A stretch of DNA of 13,184 nt. Origin: Nitrospirota bacterium (GTDB lineage: Bacteria > Nitrospirota > Nitrospiria > Nitrospirales > NS-4). The stretch lies in assembly GCA_005877855.1 (NCBI GenBank), contig VBOF01000013.1, forward strand, positions 5,722 through 18,905, read 5' to 3'. Position numbers and translations under genes: made by a program. The notes beneath the pieces were generated by a model. That model did not search any database and was not told the origin of the DNA. It saw only the letters and a list, made by a program, of their open reading frames with translations. Shown one piece after another: positions 6,418-13,184 of the stretch (its first letter is position 1; every line of letters starts with the position of its first letter).

Positions 6418-7056
6418 TCAGGTTCGGAAGGGCATGCCCAGGTACTTCAACAGGGCCTTGCCTTCATCGTTGGTGTTCGCGGTCGTCACGATGGTGATAT
6501 CCATCCCATGAATGGCCTCAACCGCGTCGTACTTGATTTCGGGAAAGATCAGTTGCTCCTTGAGGCCCAGCGTGTAATTGCCGCGTCCGTCGAAGGACTT
6601 CGGCGAGACCCCTTTGAAATCGCGAATGCGGGGGAGGGCCGCGGTCACCAGACGGTCTAAGAACTCGTACATGCGCTTGCCCCGCAACGTGACCTTCGCC
6701 CCGATCGGGAGGCCTTTGCGGAGCTTGAAATTCGCGATCGCCTTCCGGGCTTTGGTCACCACGGGGTGTTGCCCGGTCACGGTCGCCAGTTCTTTCACGG
6801 CCGCATCCAGCAGCTTGACGTTCTGGGTCGCCTCGCCCATGCCCACATTGAGCACGATGCATTCAAGCCGCGGCACCTGCATCCGGTTCGTATAGGAGAA
6901 CTCCTTCATTAGGCTCGGCACGACCGTCTTCTGGTAGTGCTCCTGCAGGCGGACCGGGCCGCGGGGCTCGGGCGCGGCCTTGGCGGGCTGGCCCTCGGGC
7001 TTGGTCACCGGTTTAGGCGCGGGTTTGGTCGCCGGCTTGGGTTGGGGCTTGGCCAT
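6418..7056 (-). CDS. rplE: 50S ribosomal protein uL5 with Lys/Pro/Ala-rich N-terminal extension
   Basis: uL5 binds 5S rRNA in the central protuberance and touches uS13/uS19 and P-site tRNA. The family core starts near residue 35 (VRLQEHYQKTVVPSLMKEF) and includes VPRLECIVLNVGMGEA, ARKAIANFKLRKGLPIG and the FPEIKYDAVEAIHGMDI region before the final GMPFRT. The product is 212 residues against about 180 normally. The extra 33 N-terminal residues are low-complexity Lys/Pro/Ala with an 8-residue repeat. The ATG at 7056 lies 2 nt after the rplX stop without a strong Shine-Dalgarno. An in-frame GTG at residue 17 is an alternative but would still leave an extension. Confidence 0.95.
   Translation of the reverse strand: MAKPQPKPATKPAPKPVTKPEGQPAKAAPEPRGPVRLQEHYQKTVVPSLMKEFSYTNRMQVPRLECIVLNVGMGEATQNVKLLDAAVKELATVTGQHPVVTKARKAIANFKLRKGLPIGAKVTLRGKRMYEFLDRLVTAALPRIRDFKGVSPKSFDGRGNYTLGLKEQLIFPEIKYDAVEAIHGMDITIVTTANTNDEGKALLKYLGMPFRT
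6979..7050 (-). repeat. Coding repeat in rplE (8-residue KPxPKPxT units)
   Basis: Residues 3-10 (KPQPKPAT) and 11-18 (KPAPKPVT) of uL5 are near copies, and residues 19-26 (KPEGQPAK) look like a decayed third unit. At the DNA level units one and two match at 17 of 24 bases by my count. This suggests the extension grew by short tandem duplication. Confidence 0.6.
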
Positions 7057-7058
7057 CG

Positions 7059-7439
7059 CTACGGTCTCGCGCTGCTCTCGATGGGTTGCTTGCACTTGCG
7101 GCACACGCGGACGCGGGACCCGTCGGTCAGCGTCATGGTCGCCGCACGCGTGGGCTTCTGACACGTGGAGCAAAACAGCATGACGTTCGAGAGGTGGATG
7201 GGCGCTTCCCGCTCCAGGATCCCTCCCTGGCGGTTCTGCTGGCTCGGCTTCGTGTGCCGCTTGATGATGTTGATCTTTTCAACCGTGACCTGGCGGTCGA
7301 GACTGAACACGCTGAGGACCTTGCCGGATTTGCCGCGATCCTTGCCCGCCATGACGACGACCGTGTCCCCCTTGCGCACATGGCACTTGGGCGGAACTTC
7401 CAGGGCGCGGTTGGCGCTCAGCCAGCCTCGACGTCTCAT
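7059..7439 (-). CDS. rplX: 50S ribosomal protein uL24 with 20-residue N-terminal extension
   Basis: uL24 initiates 50S assembly and sits by the exit tunnel. The KOW core begins around residue 21 (VRKGDTVVVMAGKDRGKSGK) and continues through VEKINIIKRHTKPSQQNRQG. The C-terminal part has two CxxC pairs (Cys90/93 and Cys113/116), a potential zinc knuckle found in many bacterial uL24. The usual length is about 105 residues; this product is 126 because MRRRGWLSANRALEVPPKCH precedes the core. The ATG at 7439 abuts the rplN stop and has GGAGGT at ideal spacing, whereas the alternative GTG at 7379 has no good site. The function of the extension is unknown. Confidence 0.94.
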   Translation of the reverse strand: MRRRGWLSANRALEVPPKCHVRKGDTVVVMAGKDRGKSGKVLSVFSLDRQVTVEKINIIKRHTKPSQQNRQGGILEREAPIHLSNVMLFCSTCQKPTRAATMTLTDGSRVRVCRKCKQPIESSARP

Positions 7440-7808
7440 CTAGAGGACCTCCGGCGCAAGCGAGATGATCTTCATGTACTTCTTCCAGCGGAGCTCGCGG
7501 GCCACCGGCCCGAAGATGCGCGTCCCGATCGGCTCCCCCTGCGGGTTGATCAGCACGCAGGCATTGCGGTCAAACTTGATGTACGAGCCGTCTTCCCGGC
7601 GGACTCCCTTCGTCGTCCGCACGACCACGGCCTTGCTGATGTCCCCTTTTTTCACGGTGGCCTGCGGAATGGCTTCCTTGACCGTCACCATAATGACGTC
7701 CCCCAGGCTCCCGTAGCGGCGCTTGGTCCCGCCGAAGACATGGAAGCACATGACCTTCTTGGCCCCGGAGTTATCAGCCACGTCCAGCCGGGAATAGATC
7801 TGAATCAT
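7440..7808 (-). CDS. rplN: 50S ribosomal protein uL14
   Basis: uL14 sits on the 50S subunit interface and is the docking site of the silencing factor RsfS. The start is the ATG at 7808, giving MIQIYSRLDVADNSGAKKVM, the invariant N-terminus of a 122-residue protein. The open frame upstream inside rpsQ is ignored. Further family stretches are GDVIMVTVKEAIP, KAVVVRTTKGVRREDGSYI and IGTRIFGPVARELR. It overlaps rpsQ by 4 nt. Its TAG directly abuts the rplX ATG, and its last codons encode the rplX ribosome binding site. Confidence 0.98.
   Translation of the reverse strand: MIQIYSRLDVADNSGAKKVMCFHVFGGTKRRYGSLGDVIMVTVKEAIPQATVKKGDISKAVVVRTTKGVRREDGSYIKFDRNACVLINPQGEPIGTRIFGPVARELRWKKYMKIISLAPEVL
7447..7452 (-). 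promoter_or_regulatory. Ribosome binding site that fixes the rplX start
   Basis: On the minus strand this reads GGAGGT, followed by 7 nt and the ATG at 7439. It lies in the last codons of rplN. It strongly favours the ATG over the in-frame GTG at 7379, and therefore supports the N-terminal extension of uL24. Confidence 0.85.
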
Positions 7809-8083
7809 CGCGCTTTGGCCTTCTCGACGATTTGCACGACGCGGAAGTGCTTGTCCTTGCTCAGCGGCCGGGTCTCCACCAGCCTGACCCGATCCCCAAT
7901 CGCACACTCGTTCTTCTCATCGTGCGCCTTCAACCGTGTCACCCGCCGCAGCACCTTCCCGTAGCGATGATGACGGACGAATCGCTTCACCACCACGACC
8001 ACGGTCTTTTGCATCTTGTTGCTCACCACTTCGCCAACACACTCGCGGCCGCGAGCCTGGTGGAGGGTGTCCTTCTCGCTCAT
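7805..8083 (-). CDS. rpsQ: 30S ribosomal protein uS17
   Basis: uS17 is a primary 16S rRNA-binding protein of the OB-fold type. The 92-residue product contains the family core GEVVSNKMQKTVVVVVKRFV, then KRVTRLKAH-like basic residues and the CAIGDRVRLVETRPLSKDKH stretch found in nearly all bacterial uS17. A short N-terminal addition (MSEKDTLHQARGREC) precedes the core and is within normal variation. It overlaps rpmC upstream and rplN downstream, each by 4 nt in an ATGA arrangement, so three genes are linked head to tail by overlaps. Confidence 0.97.
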   Translation of the reverse strand: MSEKDTLHQARGRECVGEVVSNKMQKTVVVVVKRFVRHHRYGKVLRRVTRLKAHDEKNECAIGDRVRLVETRPLSKDKHFRVVQIVEKAKAR

Positions 8084-8316
8084 GCCGCGCCTTTGGAGGA
8101 TGGGGCCGCCTCGCTGAGCACCTTTTCGCGGAGGATGGTCTTCACGCGGGCGATCTCCCGTCTCGTTTGCTTGAGTTTAGTCGGGTTTTCAACCCGGCCG
8201 GCCACAAACTGAAACCTGAGGTTGAACAATTCCTTCTTCAAGTCCTTGACCTTTTCCTCCAACTCCACGGCCGTCAGGCCACGCAGGTTCTTCACGTGGA
8301 TCGTATGGGTCTCCAT
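8080..8316 (-). CDS. rpmC: 50S ribosomal protein uL29
   Basis: uL29 is a small helical-hairpin protein next to uL23 at the tunnel exit. The 78-residue product contains LRGLTAVELEEKVKDLKKEL and the conserved LFNLRFQFVAGRVENPTKL, then a second helix with RREIARVKTILRE. It is about 10-15 residues longer than the minimal family member. The extra residues form a short Ala/Ser/Lys tail (SEAAPSSKGAA) and a few at the N-terminus. It begins 2 nt after rplP and overlaps rpsQ by 4 nt (ATGA). Confidence 0.95.
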   Translation of the reverse strand: METHTIHVKNLRGLTAVELEEKVKDLKKELFNLRFQFVAGRVENPTKLKQTRREIARVKTILREKVLSEAAPSSKGAA

Positions 8317-8318
8317 GG

Positions 8319-8732
<414 letters not shown>

Positions 8733-8736
8733 GCTC

Positions 8737-8742
8737 CCTCCT
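8737..8742 (-). promoter_or_regulatory. Ribosome binding site of rplP
   Basis: On the minus strand this reads AGGAGG, a perfect Shine-Dalgarno core overlapping the rpsC stop codon. Its spacing to the rplP ATG is short, about 4 nt. Confidence 0.65.
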
Positions 8743-9409
8743 ACCGTCGTTCCAGCTCACCTTCTGCCTTGCCGCGCGCGACGGCAGGCAGGATCTCGCC
8801 TTTGTAGATCCAGGCCTTGATGCCGATCTGGCCCATCGTCGTATGGGCCTCGGCGAACCCGTAGTCAATGTCGGCGCGGAGAGTATGGAGGGGCACACGG
8901 CCCTGCAGATACCACTCGGTCCGGGCGATCTCAGCCCCGGCCAGTCTGCCCGAGCACCGAATCTTGATGCCCTGGGCGCCCAGGCGGAGGGCCGACGCGA
9001 CGCTGCGCTTCATGGCCCGGCGGAACGCGACCCGCTTCTCCAGTTGCACCGCGACGTTTTCAGTGACCAGCTGTGCGTCAAGCTCCGGCTTCTTGATCTC
9101 CTTGATGGTGATGTAAACCTGACGGGCGATCATCTTCTCCAGGTCAGCCTTGAGCTTGTCCACTTCCGCCCCCTTGCGTCCGATGATGATGCCCGGCCGG
9201 GCGGTATGGATGATGACCGTAACTTGGTCTCCGGAGCGTTCGATCTCGACCTTCGAGACCCCCGCGTGATAGAGCTTGCCCTTGACTGTCTTGCGGATGC
9301 GGATGTCTTCGTGCAGGATCTTGGCGTAGTCGCGGTCTGCATACCACCGCGAGCTCCACGGCTTGACATAGCCGAGCCGCAACCCCACCGGATGTGATTT
9401 CTGGCCCAT
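8741..9409 (-). CDS. rpsC: 30S ribosomal protein uS3
   Basis: uS3 lies at the mRNA entry channel on the 30S head and helps unwind structured mRNA. The 222-residue product starts GQKSHPVGLRLGYVKPWSS, the family hallmark. A type II KH domain follows with GIIIGRKG at residues 73-80. The C-terminal domain contains IKIRCSGRLAGAEIARTEW and the GRVPLHTLRADIDYG motif. The start is 6 nt after the rplV stop. The TAG is 8 nt before rplP, and the rplP ribosome binding site overlaps the rpsC stop codon. Length and motifs are normal. Confidence 0.98.
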   Translation of the reverse strand: MGQKSHPVGLRLGYVKPWSSRWYADRDYAKILHEDIRIRKTVKGKLYHAGVSKVEIERSGDQVTVIIHTARPGIIIGRKGAEVDKLKADLEKMIARQVYITIKEIKKPELDAQLVTENVAVQLEKRVAFRRAMKRSVASALRLGAQGIKIRCSGRLAGAEIARTEWYLQGRVPLHTLRADIDYGFAEAHTTMGQIGIKAWIYKGEILPAVARGKAEGELERR

Positions 9410-9415
9410 CTCTGG

Positions 9416-9787
9416 CTAGCCTTTTGCCTTCTTGTTGACTGTGGCCTCGACCGGCGCGACGGCGATAGTGATGTGGCTCGTCCGCTTGTGAATCGCAAAC
9501 GCACGGCCTTGCGCGCGCGGCTGAAACCGCTTGAGCGTGGGTCCGACATCGACCCACGCGCGACTGACGCGCAGACTGTCTGCATCCCCGAGTTCCTTGC
9601 CCGGCTGCTGGCCGTTCGCTACCGCGGAAAGGAGCACTTTCTGCACGACTTTCGCGGCGGCGCGGGGGGTGAAGCGGAGCAAGGCCAGGGCGTCGCTGAC
9701 GGGGCATCCCCTGATCAGGTCCACCACTGGGCGCGTTTTCCGGGGGGACATCCGCACGTAGCGCAGCGTGGCTTTTGATTCAGTCAT
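9416..9787 (-). CDS. rplV: 50S ribosomal protein uL22
   Basis: uL22 contacts all 23S rRNA domains, and its long beta-hairpin lines the exit tunnel with uL4. The start is the ATG at 9787, giving MTESKATLRYVRMSPRKTR, the usual opening with the conserved RMSPRK. The frame is open for 27 more codons upstream, but those overlap rpsS and show no uL22 similarity. The product is 123 residues, slightly longer than the E. coli protein because of a Val/Ala/Lys-rich tail. The hairpin region includes PRAQGRAFAIHKRTSHITI. It ends 6 nt before rpsC. Confidence 0.96.
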   Translation of the reverse strand: MTESKATLRYVRMSPRKTRPVVDLIRGCPVSDALALLRFTPRAAAKVVQKVLLSAVANGQQPGKELGDADSLRVSRAWVDVGPTLKRFQPRAQGRAFAIHKRTSHITIAVAPVEATVNKKAKG

Positions 9788-9800
9788 CGCCAGGGTGTTC

Positions 9801-10088
9801 CTATTTGAGGGCCACGGCTTTTTCGCTCTTGGCGGCCCCGTGCCCCTTGAAGAACCGCGTCGGCGCAAACTCGCCCAGCTTGTGTCCGACCATGTTCTCG
9901 GTGACGTAGACCGGAATGAACTTTTTGCCGTTGTGAACGGCCAACGTGTGGCCGATCATTTCGGGCACGATCGTGGAGCGGCGCGACCACGTCTTGAGGA
10001 TCTTCTTCTCGCCGCCGGCGTTCATGTGCTCGATCCGGCTCATCAAACGAGCATCGACGAACGGGCCTTTGGACACTGAACGGGGCAT
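9801..10088 (-). CDS. rpsS: 30S ribosomal protein uS19
   Basis: uS19 is a 30S head protein that forms a complex with uS13 and contacts uL5 of the 50S through an intersubunit bridge. The 95-residue product is standard. It starts PRSVSKGPFVDARLMSRIE and carries the WSRRSTIVPEMIGHTLAVHNG and ENMVGHKLGEFAPTR motifs. The alanine- and lysine-containing C-terminus is the usual flexible tail. The start is 21 nt after the rplB stop, and rplV begins 13 nt after its own TAG. Nothing atypical. Confidence 0.97.
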   Translation of the reverse strand: MPRSVSKGPFVDARLMSRIEHMNAGGEKKILKTWSRRSTIVPEMIGHTLAVHNGKKFIPVYVTENMVGHKLGEFAPTRFFKGHGAAKSEKAVALK

Positions 10089-10109
10089 GGTCGTTTCTTC
10101 TGGCCTCGA

Positions 10110-10936
<827 letters not shown>

Positions 10937-10937
<1 letters not shown>

Positions 10938-11230
10938 TAGACACCTTCGAAGATCTCCAGCTTCTCGCCCGGCTTCAACGTCACGATCGCCTTCTTCCAA
11001 TCCGGCTTCTTGCCGGCCATCCGTCCGATCCGCCGGATCTTTCCGCCGACGTTCATCACGCTGACTTTCTCGACCTTGACATTCAAGGCGCGCTCGGTCG
11101 CCTTCTTGATCTCCACCTTGTTGGCATCGGCCCGCACCAAAAGGCCGATCTTGCGCTGACTTTCCCGCATGTCGGTTAATTTCTCGGTCAGCAAGGGGCG
11201 GATGATGACGTCGAACGGCTCGCGGCTCAT
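10937..11230 (-). CDS. rplW: 50S ribosomal protein uL23
   Basis: uL23 sits at the rim of the peptide exit tunnel and is the docking point for trigger factor, SRP and the Sec translocon. The 97-residue product is of usual length. It begins SREPFDVIIRPLLTEKLTDM, the family's opening with the conserved RPLLTEK, and contains VNVGGKIRRIGR and WKKAIVTLKPGEKLEIFEG near the end. The ATG is preceded by GAGGAGG at 7 nt spacing. Its TAA shares one base with the rplB ATG (TAATG), a classic stop-restart arrangement. No unusual feature seen. Confidence 0.97.
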
Positions 11231-11850
11231 GCCCAGGCCTCCTCGAGCCTTGCCAGATCCCGCCGGGCGATCAGCACTGTGTCGTGCAGGAGCAGATCCC
11301 GGACATTGACCCCTTCCGGCTGGACGACCGTGACCCGCGACAGGTTGGCCGCGGCCCGGCGAAGCCGATCCTGCTCACCCCCGGCCACGATCAACGTCTT
11401 CCCCCCGAGGCCCAGCACCTTCAGCATCGCGGCGAGCGACTTGGTTTTGCCATCGGCTGCGGGCAGCTCTTCCAAGACCAGCAAGCCCGCATCCCGGACT
11501 TTGACCGACAGCGCCGCACGCACCGCTCCACGCGTCTTCTCTTTGGGGACCGAATACCCGTAGTCGCGAGGGTGTGGCCCGAACACGATCCCACCGTGGC
11601 GCCACACGGGTGAGCGGATAGAGCCTGCCCGAGCCCGGCCGGTATGCTTCTGCTTGTACGGCTTCCTCCCGGCCCCGCTGACCATGCTGCGCGTCTTCGT
11701 GGAGGCCGATCCCTGCCGACGGTTCGCCGCCTGCATGACGACCACTTCATGGAGGACGGGGGTCTTGACCTCTACCCCGAAGACCTCGGGACGGAGCTCG
11801 GCTGCTCCCACCTTCCGCCGGTTCAAGTCGACGATGTCGATCGTGGGCAT
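11227..11850 (-). CDS. rplD: 50S ribosomal protein uL4
   Basis: uL4 binds 23S rRNA domain I, and its long loop lines the peptide exit tunnel near the constriction. The product is 207 residues, the usual size. The tunnel loop is recognisable as ANRRQGSASTKTRSMVSGAG followed by KPYKQKHTGRARAGSIRSP and the GGIVFGPHPRDY segment (roughly residues 42-98). The C-terminal half is the globular part that in enterobacteria also represses the S10 operon. No S10-type leader exists here for that control. Its TGA overlaps the rplW ATG by 4 nt, and its last codons carry the rplW ribosome binding site. Confidence 0.98.
   Translation of the reverse strand: MPTIDIVDLNRRKVGAAELRPEVFGVEVKTPVLHEVVVMQAANRRQGSASTKTRSMVSGAGRKPYKQKHTGRARAGSIRSPVWRHGGIVFGPHPRDYGYSVPKEKTRGAVRAALSVKVRDAGLLVLEELPAADGKTKSLAAMLKVLGLGGKTLIVAGGEQDRLRRAAANLSRVTVVQPEGVNVRDLLLHDTVLIARRDLARLEEAWA
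11238..11244 (-). promoter_or_regulatory. Ribosome binding site of rplW
   Basis: On the minus strand this reads GAGGAGG, 7 nt before the rplW ATG and inside the last codons of rplD. It fixes the uL23 start despite the 4-nt overlap with rplD. Confidence 0.8.
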
Positions 11851-11864
11851 GGTCCGTGACTCCT

Positions 11865-12491
11865 TCAGGAGGCCTTCTTCGACTTCTGGATGGCCACCAG
11901 GCTGCCACGGGCCCCCGGGACGGCTCCTCGCACAAACAGGAGGTGCTCGTCAGGCCTGACGTCGATGACCTCGAGCGCCTGGGCGGTGACGCGCCTATCC
12001 CCCATGTGCCCCGGCAACCGCTTGTTCTTCCAGACCCGCGAGGGCCAGGAGCTGCTGCCGATCGAACCGGGCGCGCGATGGAACATGGACCCGTGCGTCT
12101 CCGGACCGCCCGCGAAATGATGCCGCTTCACCACCCCTTGGAACCCCTTTCCCTTGGAGACCCCCACAACGTCCACCAACTCGCCTTTGGCAAACATGCT
12201 CACCGTGACGGTCGCGCCGACCTGCGCCTCGCCCGTGGCACTGAATTCACGCACGTGCCGGTACGCAGGCAGATTGGCCTTCGCGAAGTGCCCCTTGACC
12301 GGCTTCGACGCCTTCCGGTCCGGCAGTTCCTTGAACGCCAACTGGACAGCGGGGTACCCGTCCCTCTCCTTCGTCTTGACCTGCGAGACGCGACAGGGTC
12401 CGGCCTCGATCACCGTGACGGGCACCGTCTTTCCGCCCTCGAGAAAGACCTGGGTCATGCCGAGTTTCTGCCCCAGCAACCCGTTGGTCAT
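11865..12491 (-). CDS. rplC: 50S ribosomal protein uL3
   Basis: uL3 is an early-assembly 50S protein whose central loop approaches the peptidyl transferase centre. The 208-residue product starts at the ATG at 12491 with MTNGLLGQKLGMTQVF, the canonical uL3 N-terminus. The open frame continues 54 codons upstream through rpsJ, but that part is a shadow. The GKGFQGVVKRHHFAGGP motif and GSIGSSSWPSRVWKNKRLPG, the loop near the catalytic centre, lie in the middle and second half. The start overlaps the rpsJ stop by 4 nt. A 14-nt gap separates it from rplD. Length and motifs are normal. Confidence 0.98.
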   Translation of the reverse strand: MTNGLLGQKLGMTQVFLEGGKTVPVTVIEAGPCRVSQVKTKERDGYPAVQLAFKELPDRKASKPVKGHFAKANLPAYRHVREFSATGEAQVGATVTVSMFAKGELVDVVGVSKGKGFQGVVKRHHFAGGPETHGSMFHRAPGSIGSSSWPSRVWKNKRLPGHMGDRRVTAQALEVIDVRPDEHLLFVRGAVPGARGSLVAIQKSKKAS

Positions 12492-12805
12492 AGCTTGATC
12501 TCCACGTCCACTCCGGCGGCCAGGTTGAGCTTCATCAAGGCGTCCATCGTTTCGGGTGTGGGCTCCATGATGTCCATGAGTCGCTTGTAGGTGCGGATCT
12601 CGAACTGCTCGCGGGACTTCTTGTCCGCGTGGGTTGAGCGCTGCACGGTCCACTTATTGATGCGCGTCGGCAACGGAATCGGGCCGACCACCTTGGCGCC
12701 CGTGCGCTTGACGGTCTCGACGATGTCCGCCACAGACTGGTCCAGGATCCGATAGTCAAAGCTCTTGAGTCGGATGCGGATCCGTTGATCAAGCTTGATT
12801 GCCAT
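12488..12805 (-). CDS. rpsJ: 30S ribosomal protein uS10
   Basis: uS10 is a 30S head protein that in many bacteria also acts in transcription antitermination with NusB. The 105-residue product has the family's usual length and opens with the typical IRIRLKSFDYRILDQS. The central PIPLPTRINKWTVQRSTHAD is the conserved loop that reaches into 16S rRNA, followed by KSREQFEIRTYKRLMDI. The ATG at 12805 gives the normal N-terminus. The upstream gap of 21 nt to tuf contains only a loose purine-rich GGAAAGGGA as possible ribosome binding site. The TGA overlaps the rplC ATG by 4 nt (ATGA), suggesting translational coupling. Confidence 0.98.
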   Translation of the reverse strand: MAIKLDQRIRIRLKSFDYRILDQSVADIVETVKRTGAKVVGPIPLPTRINKWTVQRSTHADKKSREQFEIRTYKRLMDIMEPTPETMDALMKLNLAAGVDVEIKL

Positions 12806-12826
12806 AGCTTGCTGCGGTCCCTTTCC

Positions 12827-13184
<358 letters not shown>

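Noticed and set aside
7057..7173. Longer start for rplE giving 39 extra residues
   Set aside because: The stretch is the rplX coding sequence read in a second frame. The ATG at 7056, 2 nt after the rplX stop, is the natural start.
7086..7964. 292-codon open frame on the plus strand opposite rplX, rplN and rpsQ
   Set aside because: It lies antisense to three conserved ribosomal genes, has shadow-like composition and no motif.
10938..11000. Longer start for rplB giving 21 extra residues
   Set aside because: It overlaps rplW in another frame. MGIKPFRPTSPGRRQ is the conserved uL2 start, linked to rplW by TAATG.
12492..12653. Longer start for rplC giving 54 extra residues
   Set aside because: The extra part lies inside rpsJ in another frame and has no uL3 similarity. 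The ATG at 12491 gives the canonical N-terminus and a normal ATGA overlap.

Overview
The window is one uninterrupted, co-directional run of translation genes, all on the minus strand. It reads, in transcription order from the right edge to the left: tuf (3' part), rpsJ, rplC, rplD, rplW, rplB, rpsS, rplV, rpsC, rplP, rpmC, rpsQ, rplN, rplX, rplE, rpsN, rpsH, rplF, rplR, rpsE, rpmD, rplO, secY, adk, map, infA, rpmJ, rpsM (5' part). This is the fused str/S10/spc/alpha ribosomal super-operon of a bacterium. The DNA is GC-rich (low-to-mid 60s percent by eye). uS14 is the short zinc-binding form and adenylate kinase has the four-cysteine LID. The secY-adk-map-infA-rpmJ-rpsM order is the widespread non-enterobacterial one. 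The protein flavour fits a deep-branching Gram-negative phylum such as Nitrospirota or NC10/Methylomirabilota, but that is a weak inference; no marker in the window settles it.

Layout. 12827-13184 holds the C-terminal part of EF-Tu. 7440-12805 holds the S10 part (uS10 to uL14). 1942-7439 holds the spc part (uL24 to SecY). 1-1938 holds adk, map, infA, rpmJ and the start of rpsM. Gaps between genes are 0 to 32 nt, and many stops and starts overlap. No stretch over 300 nt lacks a gene. I see no tRNA, rRNA, mobile element, CRISPR array, promoter or convincing terminator.

How the genes work together. Twenty-two genes encode ribosomal proteins. EF-Tu and IF-1 serve elongation and initiation. SecY is the translocon pore that docks at the ribosome exit. 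Methionine aminopeptidase trims nascent chains at the same site. Adenylate kinase balances the adenine nucleotide pool.

The outlier is rpmD. Its reading frame starts 3 nt after the rpsE stop, as a normal rpmD would. However, about 152 residues come before the uL30 core. They look like one complete Ig-like surface-protein module of the DUF11/NEW3 kind plus the beginning of a second, cut off where uL30 begins. A cell-surface beta-sandwich fused to a large-subunit ribosomal protein is not something I know of, and it is the strongest candidate for novelty here. Two other 50S proteins nearby also carry N-terminal extensions: uL5 (about 33 residues, Lys/Pro/Ala-rich, with an 8-residue repeat) and uL24 (20 residues, start fixed by a perfect GGAGGT).
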